The translations under genes and the position numbers were made by a program. A DNA stretch of 64,000 nt. Source: Bog-473 sp963717455. GTDB taxonomy: Bacteria; Actinomycetota; Acidimicrobiia; Acidimicrobiales; RAAP-2. The notes beneath the pieces were generated by a model. It searched no databases, had not been told where the DNA came from, and saw only the letters and a list, made by a program, of their open reading frames with translations. The stretch covers positions 4,526,001 to 4,590,000 of the forward strand of contig OY970336.1 in NCBI GenBank assembly GCA_963717455.1, given 5' to 3'. How positions within the stretch are numbered: the first letter of the stretch is position 1; every line of letters starts with the position of its first letter. Shown here piece by piece: positions 25,857-34,751 of the stretch.

Positions 25857-27815
25857 CTAACGATTCCCCGCCTGCTCATAGCGCGCCAGGACCCGATGGG
25901 CCGCGTCGGCCGCCAGCCCGGTCAGCTCCGGTGGGCTCACGACGCGGGCCGCCGGACCGAGTTGCAGCATGAGGCGCTCGAACCAGGCCATGCCGGAGAC
26001 GTCGAGGACAACGTCGGTCACCATCCCGTCCTCGTCCCGCGCCACGGCGCGCACGGGAACGGACTCGGGCACCCACTGCGCAGCACGCCCCAGCTCCAGA
26101 TGGACCTCGAGAGCGCCGGGCCCGGGGACGAACATCTCCTCCATCGGCCTGGTGCGCACGAACGCCGGCTCGGCGGGTTGGTCGAGGGTGCGGACGGCAC
26201 CGATCCGGTCGACCCGGAAGCGCCGCATGTCCCCGGCGCGATGGCAGTACGCGTCGAGGTACCAGTGGCCGTCGATGGTCACTACCTGCACCGGGTCCAC
26301 GGCGCGCGTGGTGAGCTCGTCGCGTGAGCCCGAGTGGTAGTCGATCTCGATCGCCCGGCCACCGTCCACCGCCTCCCGCACGGCGGCCAGGTGCTCCGGC
26401 GCGTCGACGTCGAGCCCCACCGCCTCGCGGGACCCCAGCGCGGCGTCGAGCTTGGCCAGGGCGCGTCGCAGCGCGTCGTCCTCGGATCCCGGCACGGCCA
26501 GGAGCAGGCGCGCCGACGCCGCCACGGCGAAACCTTCGGCCGGGGTGAGCCGGCGCGGACGCCCGAACTCGGGTGGCAGGAAGGCCCGGACCGAATGCTC
26601 CGACACCTCTATCTCCATCAGGGTGTCCGGTGTGTAGGGCGGGGTACCGCAGCAGGCCGCCAGCTCGAGCTCTGCCACCAGCTCCTTCTCGTCCATACCG
26701 AACCGCCGCGCCGCCTCGGCGATCGGGGCCTCCCCGACCTGGGCCAGCCAGCCGACCACCGCCAACAACCGTCGCAGGCGCCGGCTCGTATCGGCACCGG
26801 GCACACCGCGCGCCACAGCCGCGGCGTCGCCCCCGTCGTCGCCCACCAACGCCGGCGCACGGGTGCGGGCCCGGGGCGCCGGCGCCGGAGCTGTGAGCGC
26901 CCCGAGCCAGGCGACGAGCTCGTCCCGGAACGCGGTCGGCTGGGTCACGGTGGCGTGGTCGAGGAGGCCGAGGACCCAGGATCGGATGGTGGCGAACGAC
27001 GAGACGTTGAGCGCCAGCTCGACCGACCCGTCGTCGAGCCGCTGCACCACCTTGTCCTGGCCCACCTCGTCGGCGACCCGGCGCGCTTCGAGCGCGTCGA
27101 CCCGGATGCGCATCTCTATCCGGTCCTCCCCCTCGGCGTCCCACGGCTCGTCGGGGAGGGCCGCCTCGACGTCCACGTCCTCGGGCACCTGGGCGCCACC
27201 CGGCTCCCCCCGGGAGACCTCGCCCTCGATGCGGTCCACCCGGAAGGTGCGCACCGCGGCGCGGCCGAGGTCCCACGCCACCATGTACCAGTGCCCGAAG
27301 CGGAACCACAGGCCCACCGGGGCCACGCGGCGCGTCTCGCCCCGGTAGGCGAACCCCGCCGTGACGCGCGTGCGCACCGCCTCGAACAGCTCGATGAGCG
27401 CGGCCGGCGGCACCATCGACGCGATGGGGCGCACGTCGCCCAGGCCCGCCGCGCCCAGCTTCAGCAGCGCATCCCGACCGCTAGGATCGCCCAGGTGGAC
27501 GCCGGCGACGGCGAGGTGGAGCGCAACCTGCTCGTCGGGCTCGAGATCCAGGTCGGGCAGGTAGAACGACTCGCGCTCGATCAGGTACCCGTATTGCTCG
27601 TGTCCCGGCAGCCGCTCCGTCAGGACCGGGATGCCCTCGTCGCGCAGGAGGCGCTTGTCCCGCTCGAAGGCCTGGCGTCGCGCCGAGTGCTCCGCCGGGT
27701 AGCCGGGCACCTGGTGCGCGATCGCGTCGAGGGTCAGCGGCTGGCGGGTTTCGAGCAGCACCAGGACCAGATCCGTGACGCGTTCGAGCCGGTCGAGCTT
27801 CGCGGGCGCCTCCAT
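25857..27815 (-). CDS. pafBC: fused PafB-PafC WYL-domain transcriptional regulator
   Basis: 652 residues combining two HTH-WYL proteins in one chain. The first half has a helix-turn-helix (LDRLERVTDLVLVLL to AFERDKRLLRDEG) and a WYL module (RVAPVGLWFRFGHWYMVAWD, TFRVDRI); the second starts near residue 350 (RRLRRLLAVVGWLAQ, AARRFGMDEKELVAELELA) with its own WYL module (GHWYLDAYCHRAGDMRRFRVDRI). In mycobacteria PafB and PafC form a heterodimer that senses single-stranded DNA and drives the main DNA-damage response. The ATG at 27815 is favoured by TAGGCT 7 nt upstream. No proteasome genes are adjacent. Confidence 0.9.
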   Translation of the reverse strand: MEAPAKLDRLERVTDLVLVLLETRQPLTLDAIAHQVPGYPAEHSARRQAFERDKRLLRDEGIPVLTERLPGHEQYGYLIERESFYLPDLDLEPDEQVALHLAVAGVHLGDPSGRDALLKLGAAGLGDVRPIASMVPPAALIELFEAVRTRVTAGFAYRGETRRVAPVGLWFRFGHWYMVAWDLGRAAVRTFRVDRIEGEVSRGEPGGAQVPEDVDVEAALPDEPWDAEGEDRIEMRIRVDALEARRVADEVGQDKVVQRLDDGSVELALNVSSFATIRSWVLGLLDHATVTQPTAFRDELVAWLGALTAPAPAPRARTRAPALVGDDGGDAAAVARGVPGADTSRRLRRLLAVVGWLAQVGEAPIAEAARRFGMDEKELVAELELAACCGTPPYTPDTLMEIEVSEHSVRAFLPPEFGRPRRLTPAEGFAVAASARLLLAVPGSEDDALRRALAKLDAALGSREAVGLDVDAPEHLAAVREAVDGGRAIEIDYHSGSRDELTTRAVDPVQVVTIDGHWYLDAYCHRAGDMRRFRVDRIGAVRTLDQPAEPAFVRTRPMEEMFVPGPGALEVHLELGRAAQWVPESVPVRAVARDEDGMVTDVVLDVSGMAWFERLMLQLGPAARVVSPPELTGLAADAAHRVLARYEQAGNR

Positions 27816-27844
27816 CGCCCAGAGCCTACGGCGGCGGCTGCACC

Positions 27845-28717
27845 GTGACGGGCGCCGCGCGGCCCTTCGACTGGCACCTCCACCTGCTCTGGTTGCTCGT
27901 CTTCCCGGCTCTCCTGGCGCTCTACGCGTGGGCCACACGGCGCCGGGGCTGCCGGGCGACCATGCGGCAGAAGGCTCTGTTCCTCCTGGGCCTACTGGTC
28001 CTCGTCGTGGCCGTGACGTGGCCGCTGGGTGACCTGGCCGCGCACTGGCTGCTGATGGCACTGGTCCTCCAGCGGCTGCTGCTCACCCTGGCCGTGCCCC
28101 CGCTGCTGGTGCTGGGGACACCCCGGCCGGTCATCGCCCGCCTGACCCGGCCCGCCGCGGTCGACGCGGTGCTCCGGGTGGTGGTCCGGCCGGCTCCGGC
28201 CGTCGCCATCGTCACCGTCGTCGCGGTCGGCACCCTGACGACCGGCGCGGTGAGCCTGGCGGCTCGGTCCGACCTGGCCCGGGTCGTGGTCGAGCTCGTC
28301 GTGCTGGCCTCCGGCTTCGTGCTGTGGGCCCCGGTGCTGACCGAGCTGCCGGGCACGCCCCGGCTCTCCGCGCTGGGTCGGGGCGGGTACCTGATCGTCC
28401 AGTCGATCGTGCCCAGCTTCCTCTCCATCGTGTGGATCTTCGCCCGCCACTCCCTCTACCCCACCTACTCCCACGCGGGGACCGTCGTCGGGATGTCCCC
28501 CCTGCTCGATCAGCAGCTCGCCGGGTTCCTGGCCAAGCTGAGCACGATCGCGGTGCTCTGGACGGTGGCCTTCGTGATCATGACGCGGGCGCAGGCCGCC
28601 GAGGACACCGGCCGGGACGCCGAGCCCCTCATGTGGTCCGACGTCGAGCGCGAGATCGAACGGGCGGAGCGACGCCAGCGACGGCAGCGGTGGCCGGGCT
28701 CGTCGGCCACGAGATGA
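27845..28717 (+). CDS. ctaG: cytochrome c oxidase assembly protein, CtaG_Caa3 family
   Basis: A 290-residue membrane protein with about seven helices. It belongs to the caa3-type CtaG family: FDWHLHLLWLL at the start, the LLMALVLQRLLLTLAVPPLL helix, and conserved histidines that may bind copper. It helps mature the CuA/CuB centres of cytochrome oxidase in the membrane. The C-terminus is a charged cytosolic tail. The start is GTG, 30 bp from the divergent pafBC start. No oxidase genes are adjacent. Confidence 0.88.
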   Translation: MTGAARPFDWHLHLLWLLVFPALLALYAWATRRRGCRATMRQKALFLLGLLVLVVAVTWPLGDLAAHWLLMALVLQRLLLTLAVPPLLVLGTPRPVIARLTRPAAVDAVLRVVVRPAPAVAIVTVVAVGTLTTGAVSLAARSDLARVVVELVVLASGFVLWAPVLTELPGTPRLSALGRGGYLIVQSIVPSFLSIVWIFARHSLYPTYSHAGTVVGMSPLLDQQLAGFLAKLSTIAVLWTVAFVIMTRAQAAEDTGRDAEPLMWSDVEREIERAERRQRRQRWPGSSATR

Positions 28718-28754
28718 CGCCGGCCATGGCCACCGGAAGTAGCGTCTCCTGCTC

Positions 28755-29204
28755 GTGACGGAGCAGGTGTGGGCCGTGCCGGACGTCTACCTCCTCACCG
28801 AGGGGGCGGGGGGAAGGGTCGCCGTCCCGCACCTGACGCTCACGTTCCTCGACTCGGGACTCGCGCTGGACAAGACGGATGGGGAGTCGGTCTGGTTCAG
28901 CACCTGGGACCAGCTGCACGAGATGGCTCCCGTCGAGCGCTCCGTGCTGCCCGACGGGCGCGACGGCGTGGTGATCCTCGTCGTGCAACACAGGGGCCGG
29001 CGGGGTCGGCACCGTTTCGTGCTGGCCACGGACGACCCGGTGTCGACGGAGGCCGCGATCAGGGACCGCGCCGCCGCACACGGCCTGCGCACGAACTCGG
29101 AGAAGCCTGCCGTCTCACGCCCACTGACGGTGTCGATCGCGCTGTTGGCAGCGGCGGCGATGGCGGTGCTCCTACTCTCCGCCGTCCACCTGATCCACTT
29201 CTGA
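28755..29204 (+). CDS. hypothetical protein with C-terminal membrane anchor
   Basis: 149 residues. The first 115 are predicted beta-rich with repeated hydrophobic strands (VYLLTEGAGGRVAVPHLTL, VWFSTWDQLHEM, DGVVILVVQHRGRRGRHRFVL), a pattern reminiscent of a PH-like domain. A single C-terminal transmembrane helix follows (SIALLAAAAMAVLLLSAVHL), so it is a likely tail-anchored protein facing the cytosol. Family not recognised. It follows ctaG closely and may share its transcript. Confidence 0.65.
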   Translation: MTEQVWAVPDVYLLTEGAGGRVAVPHLTLTFLDSGLALDKTDGESVWFSTWDQLHEMAPVERSVLPDGRDGVVILVVQHRGRRGRHRFVLATDDPVSTEAAIRDRAAAHGLRTNSEKPAVSRPLTVSIALLAAAAMAVLLLSAVHLIHF

Positions 29205-29219
29205 GGGCCCGGGAGGGCT

Positions 29220-29546
29220 TCAGGCCAACGACGCGCCCCTCAGCTCGTCGAGGGAGAGCTCGGCCGTCTGGTTCCCGCCGCATTGGGGGCAGTGCTCCAC
29301 GTGGCGCCACGAGCGGAGCAGGCGAGTGCCCTCCGGGTTGAGGAGCACGACGAACGACTCCGAAATGGGGTCGATCTCGAGCCCGAAGTACGCACGCCAC
29401 GCGGTCGTGGCGGCGTGGACGTCCAGCGCGAGGCCCTTCAGGACGCGACGGAAGCGCATCCGCTCGGTGTCGAAGATCCACGTGCTGTGGCAGGACTCGA
29501 GCACGAAGAGGGCGTCCTCTGACGGGGGGACCACGTCGCTGATCAT
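29220..29546 (-). CDS. conserved hypothetical protein with C-terminal CPxCG motif
   Basis: 108 residues. The first 75 look like a small mixed alpha/beta domain (FVLESCHSTWIFDTERMRFRR); the C-terminus has HVEHCPQCGG, half of a zinc ribbon, so metal binding would need the earlier Cys/His or dimerisation. It resembles short actinobacterial proteins of unknown function. An AT-rich stretch just upstream (29580-29615) probably holds its promoter. Confidence 0.65.
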   Translation of the reverse strand: MISDVVPPSEDALFVLESCHSTWIFDTERMRFRRVLKGLALDVHAATTAWRAYFGLEIDPISESFVVLLNPEGTRLLRSWRHVEHCPQCGGNQTAELSLDELRGASLA

Positions 29547-29632
29547 GCCCGATCCTTTCCCGGGATCGGCGTCGAATGCACCTCAGGATCGTTACGAATT
29601 GGTGACAATTTGTGTTTCCCCTGGTCGAACGC

Positions 29633-30985
29633 CTATTGAGGACCCGCATCGTGCTTGCGACCCACGACCAACTCCCGTTTCGTGCACAGTTGGCGCAGCA
29701 CCGCGCTCAGGACGATCCGGCTGTCCGCCGGGTCGATCACCTCGTCCACCAGGCCCCGCTCGGCAGCCTGCCACGGGTTCAGGTAGGCCTCCTCGTAGGC
29801 GAGCTCGCGGTCCGAACGCTCGCGGGGCTCGAGCGCCCGGTGGAGGATCTGCACCGCGCCCGAGGCCCCCATGACCGCCACCTCGGCGCCGGGCCAGGCC
29901 AGGCACACGTCGTTGCCGATGCCGCGGGAGTCCATGACGATGTACGCGCCGCCGAACGCCTTGCGGAGGATCAGGCACAGCCGGGGCACCGTCGCCTGTG
30001 CGTACGCGAAGGCCAGTTCGGCCCCGTGGCGGATCATCCCGCGCCACTCGAGGTCCTTGCCAGGCAGGAACCCTGGGGTGTCCACCAGGCTCACGATGGG
30101 CAGGTTGAAGGCATCGCAGAGGCGGACGAACCGGGCGGCCTTCTGCGACGCCGCGATGTCGAGCGTGCCCGCCAGGATGCGGGGCTGGTTGGCCACCACG
30201 CCGACCGGCAACCCGCCGAGCCGGGCGAACGCCGTCACGATCTGCCCGGCCCAGCGCGGCCACAGCTCGCGGAACTCGCCTTCGTCGCACAGCTCCCGGA
30301 GCACGTCCCGCATGTCATAGGTCGCCGCCTTGCGGTCCGGGATCACGGTACGCAGCTCGGGCGTCGGCCGCAGCACCGAGTCGCTGACCGGCGCCAGCGG
30401 GGGCATCTCGTCGGTGTTCGAGGGGAGGTACTCGAGCAGCTCGGCCACGGCGCCGTCTACATCGTCCGACTCCACCGCACACAGCCCGCTCGCGGTGGCG
30501 TGCATCGCCGTCCCGCCCAGCTCACCGATCCCGACCTGAATCCCCGTGAACTCCGCCACCATCTGCGGGCCCGACACGAAGGCGACGGCCTCGGAGCTCA
30601 TGACCACGAGGTCGGAGAGCCCGAGGAGGAGTGCGGGTCCCGACACGACGGGGCCCGTTGCGGCGGCGATCACCGGCACCTGCCCGCTGCAGCGTGAGAT
30701 GGCAGCCGCCGCCCGGCCCCACCCATGCAGCGCTCCGACGCCGTCGAGCACGTCCGCGCCGCTCGACGCGACGAAGAAGACGAAGGGGATACCGAGCTGG
30801 CGGGCCTGGTCGGCGGCCTCGGCGAGCCGCACCCCGTCGGCGTGGGTGATGGCACCGCGTCGCATGGTGCCGAGCGACCGCGCGATGACTGCGTCGCGCC
30901 CGCCGATCCGCCCCACCACCGATGTGACGGCGCCGACGATCCCCTTGCCGACGTCGTGGTCCTCCTCCACGTGGATCGCCGTCAC
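29633..30985 (-). CDS. acyl-CoA carboxylase carboxyltransferase (beta) subunit
   Basis: A 450-residue crotonase-fold carboxyltransferase of the AccD/PccB family, which passes carboxybiotin's CO2 to acetyl- or propionyl-type acyl-CoA. Oxyanion-hole glycines are visible in GPVVSGPALLLG and in RKAFGGAYIVM, with DTPGFLPGKDLEWRGMIRHGAEL in the second half. It is about 60-80 residues shorter at the N-terminus than typical PccB because it starts (GTG) directly at the transferase domain. moaC ends 58 bp upstream, leaving no room for the missing part. No biotin-carrier gene is nearby. TACATT 8 nt upstream suggests leaderless expression. Confidence 0.87.
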   Translation of the reverse strand: MTAIHVEEDHDVGKGIVGAVTSVVGRIGGRDAVIARSLGTMRRGAITHADGVRLAEAADQARQLGIPFVFFVASSGADVLDGVGALHGWGRAAAAISRCSGQVPVIAAATGPVVSGPALLLGLSDLVVMSSEAVAFVSGPQMVAEFTGIQVGIGELGGTAMHATASGLCAVESDDVDGAVAELLEYLPSNTDEMPPLAPVSDSVLRPTPELRTVIPDRKAATYDMRDVLRELCDEGEFRELWPRWAGQIVTAFARLGGLPVGVVANQPRILAGTLDIAASQKAARFVRLCDAFNLPIVSLVDTPGFLPGKDLEWRGMIRHGAELAFAYAQATVPRLCLILRKAFGGAYIVMDSRGIGNDVCLAWPGAEVAVMGASGAVQILHRALEPRERSDRELAYEEAYLNPWQAAERGLVDEVIDPADSRIVLSAVLRQLCTKRELVVGRKHDAGPQ

Positions 30986-31043
30986 CGTGGCCGAATGTAG
31001 ACCACCCCCCGGGGGAGGCGGACGGTGCCGTGGCGGAGGGCTG

Positions 31044-31535
31044 TCAGAGGTGGTTCATCTCGGCCCGCCGCCACGGACCCGAGCGACCACCCGACTTCTC
31101 CCACAGCGCCAGGTGCTCGACCGTCATGGTGCGATCGGACGACTTGCACATGTCGTAGACGGTGAGGGCGGCGACGGCGCAGGCGGTCATCGCCTCCATC
31201 TCGACGCCGGTGCGGTCCACGGTCTCGACCTGGGCCTCCACCTCCACGTAGTCGTCCCCGATGGAGAAATTGACGCCGATGGAGCCCACCAGGACGGGGT
31301 GGCACATCGGGATCAGCTCCGCCGTGCGCTTCGCCGCCTGGATCCCGGCGATCCTCGCGGCGGCCAGCACGTCGCCCTTCGTGATGGCGTTGTTGGCCAC
31401 CTTGGTCGTCGTCTCGGGCAGCATCGAGACCCGGCAGCGAGCCAGCGCGCGGCGGTGCGTGGGCTCGCGGGGTGTGACGTCGACCATGCGGGCGCCGCCC
31501 AGCGGGTCGAGATTGGCCAGCATGCGGTCGGACAC
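31044..31535 (-). CDS. moaC: cyclic pyranopterin monophosphate synthase
   Basis: 163 residues; MoaC converts the MoaA product to cyclic pyranopterin phosphate in molybdenum cofactor synthesis. The signature GARMVDVTPREPTHRRA, KRTAELIPMCHP and the active-site VEMEAMTACAVAALTVYDMCKS-DR region are all present. The start is GTG, with TAGACT 8 nt upstream. No other moa genes are in the window, so the pathway is scattered. Confidence 0.96.
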   Translation of the reverse strand: MSDRMLANLDPLGGARMVDVTPREPTHRRALARCRVSMLPETTTKVANNAITKGDVLAAARIAGIQAAKRTAELIPMCHPVLVGSIGVNFSIGDDYVEVEAQVETVDRTGVEMEAMTACAVAALTVYDMCKSSDRTMTVEHLALWEKSGGRSGPWRRAEMNHL

Positions 31536-31641
31536 GAGTGAGGAGTCTACGACCTGGGACGACTGCGGCCAGACGCCGCCGCCCAGCCCCGGGGGGTTAG
31601 ACTTGGCAGTCTCAGGCTTCGAGTGCCAACGGAGGAATCCC

Positions 31642-31968
31642 TTGCCGACCTATGAATATGCATGCACGGCGTGCGGGCACCGACTCGAAGCCGTCCAGAA
31701 GTTCTCGGACGACCCGCTGACCGAGTGCCCCGAGTGCGGAGGTGACCTGCGCAAGGTCTATGCGCCCATCGGCATCGTGCTGAAGGGCAGCGGGTTCTAC
31801 AAGACCGACTCCAGGGCAGCCGCCGGCGGCAACGGCTCAGGCGCCAAGAAGCCCGACGCCTCCACGAGCGAATCGTCGGGTACTGACGCGACCACGAAGA
31901 AGGACACTCCGGCGTCGGGTGGCGGCGACAGCAAGGACGCCAAGCCGGCCGCCAAGGCGGCGACCTGA
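31642..31968 (+). CDS. FmdB-family zinc ribbon protein
   Basis: 108 residues starting with TTG, fixed by a GGAGGA ribosome-binding site 5 nt upstream and by the family's invariant opening PTYEYACTACGHRLE. The zinc ribbon is CTAC plus CPECGG, then a short KVYAPIGIVLKGSGFYKTD segment. The last 45 residues are low-complexity Ala/Ser/Lys/Thr, as in many actinobacterial FmdB proteins. FmdB-type proteins are small putative regulators; their exact function is unknown. TAGACT near 31597 may be its -10. Confidence 0.9.
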   Translation: MPTYEYACTACGHRLEAVQKFSDDPLTECPECGGDLRKVYAPIGIVLKGSGFYKTDSRAAAGGNGSGAKKPDASTSESSGTDATTKKDTPASGGGDSKDAKPAAKAAT

Positions 31969-31974
31969 GCGCCG

Positions 31975-33339
31975 CTACTCGCCGCTGAGCGCCATGTCGG
32001 CGATCGCGAGCGTCTGGCCCGCCGCGACACCGGGCAGCCAGCGCACGTCGCCGCCGATCTCGACCACTGACTGGAGCATGCGCTGGAGCGTGGACGCGAC
32101 GGTCACCTCTCGCACGGGCTCGGCGAGCACCCCGCCACGGATCATCAACCCCTCCGCCCCCACCGAGAAGTCCCCGCTGACCGGGTTGACTCCCGAGTGG
32201 ACACCCGTGACCGACTGCACGTAGAGGCCGTCCCCGACGGCAGCCAGGATCTCGCCGTGCCCCTTGCCCCCAGGCGACAGCACGAGGGCGCGACAGCCCG
32301 CCGAGGGCGTCCCGGCGAAGCCGCCCCGCACCGCCGATCCGGTCGACACCGTCCCGGCGCGGCGGGCCGAGACAGTGTCGTACACGAACATGCGCAGCAC
32401 GCCCCCGGAGATCAAGACGTTGCGCCGGCAGGCCAGGCCCTCCCCGTCGTGCGACGCGGCACCGTAGGCCCGCGCGTCGGTCGGGTCGTCGACGAGGGTG
32501 ACGCCGTCCATGGCGACGGACTCGCCGATGCGTCCGGCGAAGAACGAGCGACCCTTGACCACGGCCTCGCCCGAGAGCGCCGACGCGACGACCGCCAACA
32601 GCGTCGAGACGACGCGGGGGTCGAACACCACCGTGCAGTGTCCCGAGTGCGTCTTCTGGGCGCCGAGCATCCGGGTGGCGCGGAGCACGGCGTCGTCCAT
32701 GGCCTCGTCGGGTACGAGCTCGCCCGGCCCGCGGCCGACGCTGAACCCCGTCCCCGTCTGGGTTTCCGCCCCCTCCCCCGCGATGGCATCGACGGAGAGG
32801 AACGCGTTGGTGCGCTGCCGGTACGACGAGATGCCGGTCGTGGAGGCCAGCGCCACCTCCGCCCGGCTGTCGGCATAGTCGGCCGAGGAGACCTGTCGGA
32901 TCCGAGGATCGGCGGCCCTGGTCGCCCGCTCGAGCTCGATCGCCAGCGCGACCTTCTTCTCCATGGGCGTGGACGCCACACCGTCGTCCCACAGATCGAG
33001 CGCCGCGGCGGGCACCCCGTCGGGCACGGCCAGGACCACCTCTGGGTCCGGGGTGGCGAAGCGGGCGTTGTCACGGGCCTCGGCCAGCGTGGCCGCGATC
33101 ACCTCCGGGTCGAGCGAGCCCGCCCAGGCAAAGCCCGCCTGGCTGCCCTCGCCGCCGGCCCGGTCGACCAGGACCCGGATCCCCACGCCCGAGGAGTCGG
33201 CCGAGGTCAGCGACTCGACCTCACCCTCGTAGGCCCGGACCTCGGTGTCGGTGCCCCTGGTGACGTAGACCTCGAGACCCTCGCCGTCATGCGCCTGGGC
33301 GACCACCGAGGTCGCCAGCTCCTGCAGGTCGCTGGTCAT
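31975..33339 (-). CDS. tldE: TldE/PmbA family metalloprotease subunit
   Basis: 454 residues of the PmbA/TldE family, the partner of TldD in a heterodimeric protease that clips unfolded or modified peptides (microcin B17 and CcdA in E. coli). Motifs: the substrate-strand GVGIRVLVDRAGGEGSQAGFA, and the C-terminal GVNPVSGDFSVGAEGLMIRGG. As in TldE generally, the HExxxH zinc site is absent. It begins at the ATG at 33339, overlapping the tldD stop by 4 bp (ATGA). Confidence 0.93.
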   Translation of the reverse strand: MTSDLQELATSVVAQAHDGEGLEVYVTRGTDTEVRAYEGEVESLTSADSSGVGIRVLVDRAGGEGSQAGFAWAGSLDPEVIAATLAEARDNARFATPDPEVVLAVPDGVPAAALDLWDDGVASTPMEKKVALAIELERATRAADPRIRQVSSADYADSRAEVALASTTGISSYRQRTNAFLSVDAIAGEGAETQTGTGFSVGRGPGELVPDEAMDDAVLRATRMLGAQKTHSGHCTVVFDPRVVSTLLAVVASALSGEAVVKGRSFFAGRIGESVAMDGVTLVDDPTDARAYGAASHDGEGLACRRNVLISGGVLRMFVYDTVSARRAGTVSTGSAVRGGFAGTPSAGCRALVLSPGGKGHGEILAAVGDGLYVQSVTGVHSGVNPVSGDFSVGAEGLMIRGGVLAEPVREVTVASTLQRMLQSVVEIGGDVRWLPGVAAGQTLAIADMALSGE

Positions 33340-34733
33340 GCGGTCCCCCCGAGCGTGACGCCGGTGATCCGCAGCGTGGCCTGCCCGCACCCGACCGGGA
33401 CACTCTGCCCGTCCTTGCCGCACGTCCCCGGGGTCATATCGAAGTCGGTGGCGACCGCATCGATGCGCCGCAGCACCTCGGGTCCGTTGCCGATGAGGTT
33501 GGCGTCGCGCAACGGCTCGGTGATGCGGCCACCCTCAATCAGGTATGCCTCTGTCGTGCCGAAGACGAAGTCGCCGGTGGCGGTGTTCACCTGTCCGCCG
33601 CCAAGCTTCTTGACGTAGACGCCGGACGGTGTCTGCGCCACGATCTCGTCGGGGTCCTCGGCACCCGCCAACAGGTAGGTGTTCGTCATGCGCACCATGG
33701 GCAGGTGTTGGTAGCTCTGGCGGCGACCGTTGCCCGAGGACTTGCGACCCTCCTTGCGCGACCGCAGCCAGTCCCACATGTAGTCGGTGAGGACCCCGTT
33801 CTCGATCAGCACGTTGCGGGCCGGCGGGCATCCCTCGTCGTCCACCCCGAAGTTGCCCCACTCGCCGAGCACGGTGCCGTCGTCGACCAGCGTGACCAGC
33901 GGGCTGGCGACCAGCTGCCCGACCCGGCCGGTGTACACGGAGGCATCCTTGACGATGTGGTCCGCCTCGAGCCCGTGGCCGCACGCCTCGTGGAAGAGGA
34001 TGCCGCCGCTGCCGCCGGCCAGCACGATGGGCACCTCCCCCGAAGGCGCCGGGCGGGCTGACAGCTTGGCCAGCGCCCGGGCGGCCGCCTGGCGCGCGAT
34101 GTCCTCCACCGGGTGGCGCTCGAAGATCTCGAAGCCTTCGGTGCGCGCCAGGGACTCGAAGCCCGTCTGCATCCCCGTGTCGCCGTTGGCCACACACACG
34201 ACGTTGAAGCGCGTGCGGATCTGGTCGTCGCGGGCGAGCAGCCCGTCCGAATTGGCTACGAGCACACGGCGCCTGCTGTCGCCACAGCCCACCTGCACCT
34301 GGGTGATGGCCGCGCCCGCGGCCCGGGCCGCCTCGTCGGCCCGGGTCAACAGGTCGAGCTTGCGGGCCTTGTCCACCGTCTCGGGCGGCGTGCGGTCGCC
34401 CCGGTCATGCACCGACGCCGGGCCCAGCGCCACGGTCCGCGCCGCCGCGCCCCCCTGACGGGCCACGGCGGCCGCGGCGCGGGCGGCCGCCAGCAGCCCC
34501 GACTCGCTGAGGTCTGCCGTGTGGGCGAAACCGGTCGTCTCACCGTCGACGACGCGGATCCCCGCGCCGCGCGACCGTCCCGAGGAGAGCTCCTCGACCT
34601 TGCGGTCGTCGAGCACGGCACTGGCCGTCGCGGTGTCCTCGGCGAACACCTCCGCCATGTCACCGCCCCCGACCAGAGCAGCGGACAGGACGCGTTCGAG
34701 CACGTCAGAGTCGATGAGAGTGGTGTCGGTCAC
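33336..34733 (-). CDS. tldD: TldD metalloprotease subunit
   Basis: 465 residues; the catalytic subunit of the TldD-TldE protease. The zinc motif HEACGH (HExxxH) is near residue 243; other family segments are SRGAGIRVVDGETTGFAHT, GVYVKKLGGGQVNTATGDFVFG and the C-terminal GTCGKDGQSVPVGCG cysteine region. GTG at 34733 is chosen because TACGAT stands 6 nt before it and a divergent gene starts at 34752. TldD/TldE pairs can also mature ribosomal peptides; a RiPP-like locus lies 20 kb away, but a link is speculative. Confidence 0.95.
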   Translation of the reverse strand: MTDTTLIDSDVLERVLSAALVGGGDMAEVFAEDTATASAVLDDRKVEELSSGRSRGAGIRVVDGETTGFAHTADLSESGLLAAARAAAAVARQGGAAARTVALGPASVHDRGDRTPPETVDKARKLDLLTRADEAARAAGAAITQVQVGCGDSRRRVLVANSDGLLARDDQIRTRFNVVCVANGDTGMQTGFESLARTEGFEIFERHPVEDIARQAAARALAKLSARPAPSGEVPIVLAGGSGGILFHEACGHGLEADHIVKDASVYTGRVGQLVASPLVTLVDDGTVLGEWGNFGVDDEGCPPARNVLIENGVLTDYMWDWLRSRKEGRKSSGNGRRQSYQHLPMVRMTNTYLLAGAEDPDEIVAQTPSGVYVKKLGGGQVNTATGDFVFGTTEAYLIEGGRITEPLRDANLIGNGPEVLRRIDAVATDFDMTPGTCGKDGQSVPVGCGQATLRITGVTLGGTA

Positions 34734-34738
34734 GGCGG

Positions 34739-34745
34739 TATCGTA
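34739..34745. promoter_or_regulatory. overlapping back-to-back -10 elements (tldD / thioesterase)
   Basis: TATCGT on the plus strand (34739-34744) is 7 nt before the thioesterase GTG, and TACGAT on the minus strand (34745-34740) is 6 nt before the tldD GTG. The two hexamers share five bases, so divergent leaderless transcription would be mutually exclusive at any moment. Confidence 0.5.
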
Positions 34746-34751
34746 ATCGTC

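Noticed and set aside
31261..31641. N-terminal extension of the FmdB gene
   Set aside because: Overlaps moaC antisense; the conserved protein begins at TTG 31642 after a good ribosome-binding site.
33340..33423. Longer start for the TldE gene
   Set aside because: It would overlap deep into tldD; the ATGA overlap at 33336-33339 is the usual coupled start.
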